From positions 1-12,520 of the forward strand of contig USPH01000015.1 in assembly GCA_900556515.1 (NCBI GenBank): a DNA stretch of 12,520 nucleotides, read 5' to 3'. Source of the DNA: an uncultured Collinsella sp. (lineage in GTDB: Bacteria > Actinomycetota > Coriobacteriia > Coriobacteriales > Coriobacteriaceae). Positions 1 through 6,352 of the stretch are shown here, in pieces (within the stretch, counting starts at the first letter, position 1; each line of letters opens with the position of its first letter). The notes under the pieces are model-generated. The model ran no database searches. It was not told the DNA's origin and saw only the letters and a program-made list of their open reading frames with translations. Made by a program: the position numbers and the translations under genes.

Positions 1-40
1 GCGCATGTCTCGTGGGCTCGGAGATGTGTATAAGAGACAG
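1..40. other. Residual Illumina Nextera adapter (assembly artefact)
   Basis: Bases 7-40 match the 34-nt Nextera read-2 transposase adapter and end in the 19-bp Tn5 mosaic end AGATGTGTATAAGAGACAG (22-40). The six bases before it (GCGCAT, 1-6) sit where the i7 index ends in a Nextera library molecule. From memory they equal the last six bases of index N722 as written in the adapter. None of this is biological sequence. The organism's DNA begins at about base 41. Confidence 0.97.
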
Positions 41-41
41 C

Positions 42-131
42 ACCTACGTGCCTCTCGGCATGGAAGAGGCCGTCGAGAACTTCAGAAACCGTGCCCGCAA
101 GGGCAAGAAGCGCCTGCCGCAAGAGTCCTAG
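42..131 (+). CDS. C-terminal tail of an unidentified protein (5' end cut off by contig start)
   Basis: An open frame runs from the adapter junction to a TAG at 129-131 and encodes 29 residues beginning TYVPLGMEEAVENF and ending in a basic tail (RNRARKGKKRLPQES). I read it as the end of a longer + strand gene because the frame is open to the junction, the codon use is GC-rich like its neighbours, and it is followed by a non-coding gap. An internal ATG at 60-62 exists, but no ribosome binding site precedes it. The fragment is too short to assign a family. A basic C-terminus would fit a nucleic-acid-binding protein, but that is only a guess. Confidence 0.5.
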   Translation, partial: TYVPLGMEEAVENFRNRARKGKKRLPQES

Positions 132-440
132 GGGCTTCTGATGGTCGCGGCGTCAGCAAATAAGCGCGAATAGGCGCCAGCAAACAACCCTCAAACCTAA
201 GTGAGTAGACTTTTTTGCAATAGCCAAGCACAACCCGCATAACGAAAACTAAAACCGCAGATAGAACCCTTGTGCAAAATCCATGTGCTCGCGACATCGC
301 AAAAAGTCTACTCACTTAGCTGGCAACTGCACCAAACGGCCGGGCAGAACGCCCATTTCCTGCATTTTCTTGCCTGCAAACGCATCGATGCGCCGCTACG
401 CCATAATAGTTGGCGGACAATCGCGAGAGAAAGCAACCAC
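132..440. other. 309-base intergenic region before the helicase gene
   Basis: No credible gene lies here on either strand. It holds the long inverted repeat at 197-319, and then about 120 bases leading to the helicase start. I see no convincing -35/-10 pair. A CATAAT hexamer at 402-407 is -10-like but has no matching -35 at 16-18 bp. The only ribosome binding site is the purine-rich GAGAGAAAG just before the ATG at 441. Confidence 0.6.
197..319. repeat. Long inverted repeat (arms 22 and 21 nt, 80-nt spacer)
   Basis: The left arm 197-218 (CTAAGTGAGTAGACTTTTTTGC without its last two bases is shared exactly) pairs with the right arm 299-319 along its whole length, apart from one extra T in the run (six T against five A). 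The 80-nt spacer can form a second stem: AGCACA at 227-232 pairs with TGTGCT at 284-289, across internal loops of 8 and 9 nt. A transcript would fold into a long two-tier hairpin. It could be a miniature mobile or REP-type element, a pair of inverted regulator sites, or a structured RNA. The sequence alone does not decide. It carries no ORF worth calling. Confidence 0.75.
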
Positions 441-3122
441 ATGGCACAGACCACGACAGATACCGCCGCCAGCACCGTCTCCGGCGCCGGCGCCGCCAGC
501 TCATTCTCGGGCGGCACGGGAACCGAAGCCGAGTTTGGCTCGCTCGGCGCGCTCTCCCCCACCTGGTGGGAGCCCGAGGACGGCAGCGAGCCCGAACCGT
601 GGCTCACGCCCGATCAAGCCTTCGAACGCTTCTTTGAATGGACGAGCGATCGCGGCATTGAACTGTGGGATCACCAAGAAGAGGCCCTCATGGACCTGGC
701 TGCCGGCGATCACGTCATTTTGGGAACACCGACCGGATCGGGTAAATCGCTCGTCGCGCTGGGCATGCTCTTTATGGGCATGGCACAGGGCAAGCGCTGT
801 TATTACACGGCGCCCATCAAGGCCCTGGTCAGCGAAAAGTTCTTCGATCTGGTGCAGGTACTCGGCCGCGACAACGTCGGTATGATTACCGGCGACACGC
901 ATATCAATACCAAGGCGCCCGTCATCTGCTGCACGGCAGAGATCCTTGCCAACGACGCACTGCGCGAGGGTGAGGACGCCGATGTGGGCTGCGTGGCCAT
1001 GGACGAGTTCCACTACTTTGCCGACCCCGACCGCGGCTGGGCCTGGCAGGTGCCGCTGCTCACCCTGCCCCACACGCAGTTTATGCTCATGAGCGCCACG
1101 CTCGGCGATGTCACCGCCATCGCCGCCTCACTCGAGGAACACACCGGTGCTACCTGCGACTTGGTCGTCGATGCCCCGCGCCCCGTGCCGCTGAGCTACG
1201 ACTACGTGACGACCTCCCTCGAGGGCACGGTCGAGCTCGCCATGCGCCGCGGCGAGGCCCCGCTCTATATCGTGCACTTTAGCCAGGATGCCGCCCTTGC
1301 AACGGCACAGTCGCTCGCCAATTTTGGCATCGCCAGCAAGGAGCAGCGCGAGGCCATCAAAGAAGCGGCAAAGGGGACGAGCTTCTCCACGGCCTTTGGT
1401 AAGATTCTCAAACGCCTGCTTGGATGCGGCGTCGGCGTGCACCATGCCGGCATGTTGCCGCGCTATCGCCTGCTGGTGGAGCGCCTGGCGCAGCAGGGCC
1501 TGCTGCCCGTCATCTGCGGCACCGATACGCTCGGCGTCGGCATCAACGTACCCATCCACACCGTGGTACTCACCGCGCTCACCAAGTTCGACGGCTACAA
1601 GATGCGTCGCCTGCGCGCCCGCGAGTTCCATCAGATTGCCGGTCGCGCCGGCCGCTCGGGCTTCGATACCGAGGGCATGGTCATCGCCGAGGCCCCGGAG
1701 CACGAGATCGAGAACGCCAAACTCATGGCCAAGGCGGGCGACGACCCCAAGAAGCTCCGCAAGATTAAAAAGAAGAAGACCCCCGAGGGCTTTGTCACCT
1801 GGAACAAGCAGACCTTTGAGCGCCTGATCGAGACGCAGCCCGAGACGCTCAAGCCGCGCCTTCGCATCACGCACTCCATGGTGATTAGCGTGGTCGAGCA
1901 GGGCGGCGATGCCCGAGTCCGCGTACACGACCTCATCGAGACGAGCTTGCAGACCCCCGAGGAAAAGGCCAAGCTCGAGGTTCGCGCCGACGAAATCTTC
2001 GCCACGCTCATCGATTCCGGCGTCGTCGTTCGCACCGAGGTGCCGCCCGCGCCCGACGCCCCGACTGACGCCGCGCCAGACATCGACTATGCACTGACGG
2101 TCGATCTGCCCGAGGACTTTGCGCTCGACCAGCCGCTCTCGCCGTTTTTGCTTGCCGCGCTGGAGCTGCTCGACCCCGAGAGTGAGACCTATACCATGGA
2201 TCTGATCTCAATGGTCGAGGCTACGCTCGAGGATCCCAAGCAGGTGCTGCGCGCGCAGGAGCGCGCCGCGCGCGACCGCGCTATGGCCGAGATGAAAGCC
2301 GACGGCGTCGAATATGAGGAACGCTTGGAGCGCATCCAGGATGTCACCTACGAAAAGCCGCTCGAGGATTTGCTCGATGCCGCCTTCGACAAGTACTGCC
2401 AGGAAGTACCTTGGGCCAACGACTACCAGCTCTCGCCCAAGAGCGTCCTGCGCGACATGTTGGAGAGCGCGAGCGACTTTAAGGGCTATATCCAAAAGCT
2501 CGGCATCGCCCGCTCCGAGGGCATTCTGCTGCGCTACCTAGCCGAGGCCTACCGCTCCCTCGATCGCACCGTGCCCATTGAGAAGCGCGATGAGCGCTTG
2601 CGCGACATCATTTCGTGGCTCGGCTTTGTGGTGCGCTCGGTCGACTCGAGCCTGGTGGACGAGTGGGAGAACGCCGGCAACCCGGCGGCCCTCGACGCCG
2701 CGCCGCCGCAGGGCATCGACGAGGTCGTTGCGGACCGTCGCGGCTGCACGCTGCTGGTGCGCAACGCACTCTTCCGCCGCGTGACCCTTGCCGCCCGCGA
2801 GCACGTTCGCGACCTGGGCGAACTCGACGAGGACTGGGGCATGAGCGAGGTCCGCTGGCAAAAGGCGCTCGATGCCTACCATGAGCAGCACGAGGAAATC
2901 CTCACCGACGGAGATGCCCGCAGCGCCGCGATGTTTACCATCGACGGGAGCGACGAGAAGACCGATCACGTGTGGCACGTGCACCAGATTTTTGCCGACG
3001 AGGATGGCGACCACGACTTTGGCATCATGGGCGATGTCGACCTGGATGCCACGCAAGACGGCGGCGAGGTCATCTTCAAAAACTACCGCGTCGGCTTTAT
3101 CGAGGACCTGCTCGAGGACTAG
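441..3122 (+). CDS. Ski2-like DExH-box superfamily 2 helicase with DUF3516-type C-terminal region
   Basis: Predicted ATP-dependent RNA or DNA helicase of 893 residues, cytoplasmic. Residues 1-40 are a low-complexity Ser/Ala/Gly/Thr stretch, followed by the two RecA-like domains. Visible motifs are Walker A GTPTGSGKS (95-103), DEFH (188-191), SAT (218-220), motif V GTDTLGVGINVP (360-371) and motif VI QIAGRAGR (398-405). A lysine-rich patch follows at about 434-447. The C-terminal half (about 480-893) has no helicase motifs and is acidic at its end; from memory it corresponds to the DUF3516 region of actinobacterial helicases. I chose the ATG at 441 because GAGAGAAAG lies upstream and an extension to the TTG at 270 would run through the inverted repeat. 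It stands alone on this strand, with its own terminator. The substrate is unknown; related Ski2-like proteins act on structured RNA or on DNA. Confidence 0.93.
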   Translation: MAQTTTDTAASTVSGAGAASSFSGGTGTEAEFGSLGALSPTWWEPEDGSEPEPWLTPDQAFERFFEWTSDRGIELWDHQEEALMDLAAGDHVILGTPTGSGKSLVALGMLFMGMAQGKRCYYTAPIKALVSEKFFDLVQVLGRDNVGMITGDTHINTKAPVICCTAEILANDALREGEDADVGCVAMDEFHYFADPDRGWAWQVPLLTLPHTQFMLMSATLGDVTAIAASLEEHTGATCDLVVDAPRPVPLSYDYVTTSLEGTVELAMRRGEAPLYIVHFSQDAALATAQSLANFGIASKEQREAIKEAAKGTSFSTAFGKILKRLLGCGVGVHHAGMLPRYRLLVERLAQQGLLPVICGTDTLGVGINVPIHTVVLTALTKFDGYKMRRLRAREFHQIAGRAGRSGFDTEGMVIAEAPEHEIENAKLMAKAGDDPKKLRKIKKKKTPEGFVTWNKQTFERLIETQPETLKPRLRITHSMVISVVEQGGDARVRVHDLIETSLQTPEEKAKLEVRADEIFATLIDSGVVVRTEVPPAPDAPTDAAPDIDYALTVDLPEDFALDQPLSPFLLAALELLDPESETYTMDLISMVEATLEDPKQVLRAQERAARDRAMAEMKADGVEYEERLERIQDVTYEKPLEDLLDAAFDKYCQEVPWANDYQLSPKSVLRDMLESASDFKGYIQKLGIARSEGILLRYLAEAYRSLDRTVPIEKRDERLRDIISWLGFVVRSVDSSLVDEWENAGNPAALDAAPPQGIDEVVADRRGCTLLVRNALFRRVTLAAREHVRDLGELDEDWGMSEVRWQKALDAYHEQHEEILTDGDARSAAMFTIDGSDEKTDHVWHVHQIFADEDGDHDFGIMGDVDLDATQDGGEVIFKNYRVGFIEDLLED

Positions 3123-3139
3123 CCGTACATACTGGAACG

Positions 3140-3179
3140 AAGCGGGGCCGTTGGCAATATCGCCAGCGGCCCCGCTTTT
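3140..3179 (+). terminator. Rho-independent terminator of the helicase gene
   Basis: A 15-bp GC-rich stem (3141-3155 with 3162-3176, one G-T wobble) closes a 6-nt loop and is followed by TTT. It begins 18 bases after the helicase stop. The minus-strand DUF2130 gene ends at 3197, so the hairpin lies between convergent genes. It has only a weak T tract on the minus side, so it mainly serves the + strand. Confidence 0.85.
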
Positions 3180-3196
3180 GCACTATACGCTATCCC

Positions 3197-4954
3197 CTAC
3201 TCGGCATCCTCGACCTCATACGAATCCGCCTCGGCGGGCTCATCGTTTGCCCCTGTCGCAGCCCCGCGCGCCTCGTCAAACGCCGCCTTCATGGTCTTGT
3301 TGCCCCAGGTGAGCTTGCGAATGGTAAGATCGTCGGCCTTCTTGTTGGCTAGACGTAAATTGTTCTCGGAGGATAGCAATGCCTCCTTGGTTTTCTGCAG
3401 ATGGCTAATCGTCTTGTCAATCTCCTCGATCGCCGTCTGGAACTTACGGCTCGCAAGCTCATAGTTGCGGCCGAAGTCGTTCTTGAACTTCTCCATCTTG
3501 GCCTCGAAGTTCGTGACGTCGATGTTCTGTTGCTTGTACTCCGCCAGCTCCTGCTTATAGCGCAGCGAACCCATGGCGGCGTTGCGCAGCAGCGTGATCA
3601 TGGGAATGAAGAACTGCGGGCGGATCACGTACATCTTCTCATAGCGGTAACTCACGTCGACTATCCCTGCGTTATAGAGCTCGCTTTCGGGCTCGAGCAG
3701 TGTGCAGAGCACCGCGTACTCACAGCCTTTCTGGCGACGATCGTGATCGAGTTTCTTAAAGAAGTCCTCGTTTTTGTGCTTGGTCGCGGTCTCGTCGTTC
3801 TCGTTTTTCATCTCGAACATAATCGAAATGACCTCGTTACCGCTTGCGTCGCACTCGCGGAAGATAAAGTCGCCCTTGGTGCCCTCGGACGCATCGTTAT
3901 CCTTCTCGAAGTACGCGTTAGGAAACGCCGTCATGCGCAGACGGTTAAACTCGGTCTCGCAGTGCTGCTCGAGCGACTCGCCCACCATCTTGGTGGACAG
4001 GCGGACCTTCATGTCCTTAAGGCGCTCAATCTCTTCGTCCTTGTAGCGAATCAGGTCATCGCTCGCGCGCTTGGCCTGCGCAAGCTCGAGCTCGTGTGCC
4101 GCCTTGACCTGTTCCTCGCGAGAATCGCGCACCGCCAGCTCGCTCGTCAGTTTGGCACGCGCCTCATCGCGCTCTCGCTCTGCCGCGGCGACCGCCTCTG
4201 ACAGGTTCATTTTTGCCATCAGTTCCTGCTCGCGCAGCTGGGCACGCAGGCCCTCGGCCTCTTGCTCGGACTGAGCCTTTGCGGCGGAAAACTTCTCTTG
4301 CACCTTCGCGCGATAGTCAGCAAACGCGCGCTCGGCCTCGCTGCGAGCGGCATCGAGCTCACGCTGCGACTCTGCCGCGGCAGCGGCAAGCGCCATCTCC
4401 TGGGCCTTGTCCGCCGCGGCAAGCCTGGCCTGCAGCTCGGCAATCTGAGCGTCGCGTGCAGCTAAATCGTTTTGAGCAGCGTTGCGCGCCGCCGACTCGG
4501 CAAGCTTTGCTTCGTCATCTTTGCGCCCAAGCTGCGCACGCAGGCTATCAATCTCACGCTGGAGTTCGGCATTCTCTTTTTGAGCATTGGCTCGTGCCTC
4601 AACCGCCGCGCGCTGGCTTGCACTCTCGCGCTCTGCGGCAGCGCCCTCGAGCTTAGCGCGCAGCTCGGCAAGCTCAGCATCGCGCTTGGCAACCTCTTGC
4701 GCCAGTTTCTGATCCGCAGTGTTCTTCTGCTCGACAAGCTGAGCGTCGCGTTGAGACTCCGCCTCCTGCAGGGCAGACGCCGAACGCGAACGCTCAAGCT
4801 CCAGCGCCTGCTCGCCCTCGCGTCGAGCCGCCGCTACGCGCTCATCAAGATCGCGCGAGAACTCGGCATCGCGCACTTGCTTGACGATATCCGCATAGCC
4901 GGACGCATCGACCTTAAAAACTTCGCCGCAATGCGGGCACTTGATCTCGTTCAT
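3197..4954 (-). CDS. DUF2130 coiled-coil protein with possible PD-(D/E)XK nuclease-like core
   Basis: 585 residues of unknown cellular role. The N-terminus [15 protein letters not shown] carries one CxxC (Cys6, Cys9), half of a zinc ribbon. Residues about 25-320 are Ala/Glu/Arg/Gln-rich heptad sequence, a long predicted coiled coil. The conserved globular part (about 320-465) matches my memory of DUF2130. It contains [12 protein letters not shown] (325-336), GDFIFR (361-366) and FEMKNEND (380-387). Asp362, Glu381 and Lys383 have the spacing and hydrophobic strands of a PD-(D/E)XK active site, so a nuclease fold is plausible but inferred. A second helical region (465-545) precedes an acidic tail. 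The start is well supported by GAGGAG seven bases upstream of the ATG. It appears monocistronic: the gene upstream of it ends at a strong terminator. Confidence 0.9.
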   Translation of the reverse strand: MNEIKCPHCGEVFKVDASGYADIVKQVRDAEFSRDLDERVAAARREGEQALELERSRSASALQEAESQRDAQLVEQKNTADQKLAQEVAKRDAELAELRAKLEGAAAERESASQRAAVEARANAQKENAELQREIDSLRAQLGRKDDEAKLAESAARNAAQNDLAARDAQIAELQARLAAADKAQEMALAAAAAESQRELDAARSEAERAFADYRAKVQEKFSAAKAQSEQEAEGLRAQLREQELMAKMNLSEAVAAAERERDEARAKLTSELAVRDSREEQVKAAHELELAQAKRASDDLIRYKDEEIERLKDMKVRLSTKMVGESLEQHCETEFNRLRMTAFPNAYFEKDNDASEGTKGDFIFRECDASGNEVISIMFEMKNENDETATKHKNEDFFKKLDHDRRQKGCEYAVLCTLLEPESELYNAGIVDVSYRYEKMYVIRPQFFIPMITLLRNAAMGSLRYKQELAEYKQQNIDVTNFEAKMEKFKNDFGRNYELASRKFQTAIEEIDKTISHLQKTKEALLSSENNLRLANKKADDLTIRKLTWGNKTMKAAFDEARGAATGANDEPAEADSYEVEDAE

Positions 4955-5012
4955 AGCAGCTCCTCGATGGACGCAAATTTCAACCGCCTACACTCTACCG
5001 CGCCACGCGGAC

Positions 5013-5047
5013 AAAAAAGGCGCCGCCGCCATAATGGCAACGGCGCC
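5013..5047 (-). terminator. Rho-independent terminator of the HIRAN/phosphoesterase cluster
   Basis: Read on the minus strand, a 12-bp stem (5047-5036 with 5030-5019, all paired, two G-U) with a 5-nt loop is followed directly by six T (5018-5013). It lies about 45 bases after the phosphoesterase stop and about 60 bases before the DUF2130 start, so it separates the two transcription units. Confidence 0.9.
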
Positions 5048-5048
5048 A

Positions 5049-5087
5049 GAACCACCACAAAGGTGCCTGTCCCCTTTGTGGTGGTTC
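5049..5087. repeat. Perfect REP-like palindrome, 15-bp arms, 9-nt loop
   Basis: Arms GAACCACCACAAAGG (5049-5063) and CCTTTGTGGTGGTTC (5073-5087) are exact reverse complements around TGCCTGTCC. The element sits between the phosphoesterase stop codon (5093) and the terminator (5047-5013). It has no T tract of its own and is too perfect and too long to be needed for termination. From memory, the core GGTGCCTGTCCCC (5062-5074) recurs in extragenic palindromes of many bacteria, some linked to REP-associated tyrosine transposases. I could not check this. As RNA it would form a very stable 3'-end hairpin protecting the upstream message. Confidence 0.8.
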
Positions 5088-5092
5088 GAGAA

Positions 5093-5638
5093 TTACAGTC
5101 CAAAGAAGCCCAGGATTTGATCGCGGCTTACGGGTCTGTAGTCGTTGGCATCAAGGCCAACGTCATAGCGCAGGATCGGGCGCTCGCGATCGCGGTTGCG
5201 TGCGTTGGTGCGGTCACCCCTGCTGTGGATATGCCCATGCAGCATAATGGCGCCACGTGCCTTGCCGTTCCAGCTGAGCATGGGGTAGTGGCTCATAACC
5301 AGACGATGGCCCTTGGCATAGCCGGGAGCAATCTCCAGGTAATCGCGCACGTCTTCCCAAATTTGCGGGGCGTCGGAATCTTCCCAGTCGCCGTCATGGT
5401 TACCGCGGATGAGCGTCGCATTCTTGCATTCGATACGCTCGCGCAGGCGCACCGCCTCCGCCATGGGCAAGCGATACGTAAAGTCTCCCAGGATATAGAG
5501 GCGGTCGTCCGCAGCCACGCACTCATTGATGGCATCGATGACCTTGCGGTTCATCTCCTCGACCGAATCAAACGGTCGATCCATGTCGTGCAAGATATTC
5601 GTATCGCCCAGGTGCAGGTCGGCGGTAAACCACATCAT
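5093..5638 (-). CDS. Calcineurin-like metallophosphoesterase
   Basis: 181 residues, a compact single-domain cytoplasmic phosphoesterase with a two-metal site. The family motifs all appear in order: DLH (Asp7, His9), GDF (Asp52), GNHD (79-82), SHYPM (His117) and HGHIHS (His134, His136, His138). The length suits the small phosphoesterases that hydrolyse phosphodiesters or nucleotides; the true substrate cannot be read from the sequence. Two ATGs are adjacent (5638-5636 and 5635-5633). GAGGG about eight bases before the first supports it. The gap of 66 bases to the 59-residue gene upstream holds a TATACT hexamer (minus strand, 5684-5679), so it may have an extra promoter as well as read-through from the genes above it. 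The cluster ends at the terminator at 5013-5047. Confidence 0.93.
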   Translation of the reverse strand: MMWFTADLHLGDTNILHDMDRPFDSVEEMNRKVIDAINECVAADDRLYILGDFTYRLPMAEAVRLRERIECKNATLIRGNHDGDWEDSDAPQIWEDVRDYLEIAPGYAKGHRLVMSHYPMLSWNGKARGAIMLHGHIHSRGDRTNARNRDRERPILRYDVGLDANDYRPVSRDQILGFFGL

Positions 5639-5704
5639 CGTCTATGCCCTCATTTCGCAATGCATCCAACTCGTGCTAAGTATACAGACACAGCGATGCG
5701 GCGG

Positions 5705-5884
5705 TTAGCCAAAGAGCCCGCCGAACAGTCCGCGGCGGCGCTTGTCTTGCTTTTTCGAAGCGTCACCCTGGGCGTTCTTGCCCTGCCGCTTCTTACGATC
5801 CCGCTCCAACTCATCGTCATCGAGTAGCGTATCCCACTCAAACGGATCGTCTGTCAGATCGAACAGGTCATCGTCATCAAACAT
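5705..5884 (-). CDS. Small charged hypothetical protein (59 aa)
   Basis: A 59-residue frame from ATG (5884-5882) to TAA (5707-5705). It starts with an acidic, aromatic half (MFDDDDLFDLTDDPFEW), passes through a basic Lys/Arg/Gln-rich middle (about 28-51) and ends in the glycine-phenylalanine tail RGLFGGLFG. GGGAG lies about seven bases upstream of the ATG, and the HIRAN gene stops only 18 bases earlier on the same strand, so the two are probably co-transcribed and perhaps translationally coupled. No transmembrane segment or signal peptide is visible. I do not recognise a family. The charge-segregated design and the FGGLFG tail suggest a disordered adaptor or tail-binding peptide, which is inference only. 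Confidence 0.75.
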   Translation of the reverse strand: MFDDDDLFDLTDDPFEWDTLLDDDELERDRKKRQGKNAQGDASKKQDKRRRGLFGGLFG

Positions 5885-5902
5885 GGCAGTCTCCCATACC
5901 GA

Positions 5903-6229
5903 TTAGCGAGCATCCACCACATAGAGCCCAACGCGCACCTGATGCCACGGGCTGCGCTCGGGGGCAACCTGTTGCACGCGGGCCTCAAATACGTCCTCGT
6001 GGCCGTAATACATCATCAAGGACAGTGGGCCAACCTCGTTTCCCGGAACGTAGCCAAGTTTGGTCTTGCCATAGTAGATCGCAACTGCCTCGGGGTCATG
6101 GGGATTATCGCGCTCGGCACACAGCGTCAGTTTATCGCCCGCTTTAAGATCGCCCAAGACCAAGGCGCCATCGGTATACTGAAATCCTGCAATGTGAAAT
6201 GACAGAAGAACACGCGAAGGCTCGTACAT
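5903..6229 (-). CDS. HIRAN-domain protein
   Basis: 108 residues that consist almost entirely of a HIRAN domain. Visible family features are FHIAGFQYTDG (11-21), the central ERDNPHDPEAVAIY (39-52) and KLGYVPGNE (57-65). In HLTF/Rad5-type proteins HIRAN domains bind 3' single-stranded DNA ends. Stand-alone bacterial versions are widespread but little understood, so a DNA-end-binding role is a family-based guess. The ATG at 6229-6227 is preceded by GAGGAG seven bases upstream, in an 11-nt leader identical to that of the DUF2130 gene (GAGGAGCTGCT). It is the first gene of a minus-strand cluster with the 59-residue protein and the phosphoesterase. Confidence 0.9.
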   Translation of the reverse strand: MYEPSRVLLSFHIAGFQYTDGALVLGDLKAGDKLTLCAERDNPHDPEAVAIYYGKTKLGYVPGNEVGPLSLMMYYGHEDVFEARVQQVAPERSPWHQVRVGLYVVDAR

Positions 6230-6352
6230 AGCAGCTCCTCTAACGGCCGGATAAACCGATGTTTAACCTTATTGAGAAGTCTACGGGTCCGTGCGGACAC
6301 AAATTCGCCCCACCCGCGCCTTTTCGACCGTTTGTCGCTACGCCATCTGATT

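Noticed and set aside
82..315. 77-residue minus-strand frame across the left gap
   Set aside because: It overlaps the partial + strand gene and the inverted repeat, and has no ribosome binding site or recognisable domain.
270..440. N-terminal extension of the helicase from a TTG codon
   Set aside because: It would be encoded by half of the inverted repeat, lacks a ribosome binding site, and the ATG at 441 has one.
4472..5827. 451-residue + strand frame across the DUF2130 start, terminator, palindrome and phosphoesterase
   Set aside because: It is antisense to two genes with clear family motifs and runs through the terminator and palindrome; open only because of GC-rich codon bias.
3197..6229. 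A defence island or new multi-gene antiphage system made of DUF2130, phosphoesterase, HIRAN and the helicase
   Set aside because: The genes form three separate transcription units split by terminators and opposite strands, there are no integrase, transposase or known defence signature genes, and base composition looks uniform with the housekeeping neighbours.
6230..6352. Terminator after the aldehyde dehydrogenase
   Set aside because: The only hairpin (around GTCCGTGCGGAC) has a short stem, a minimal loop and no T tract, so I cannot call it; read-through into the HIRAN gene remains possible.
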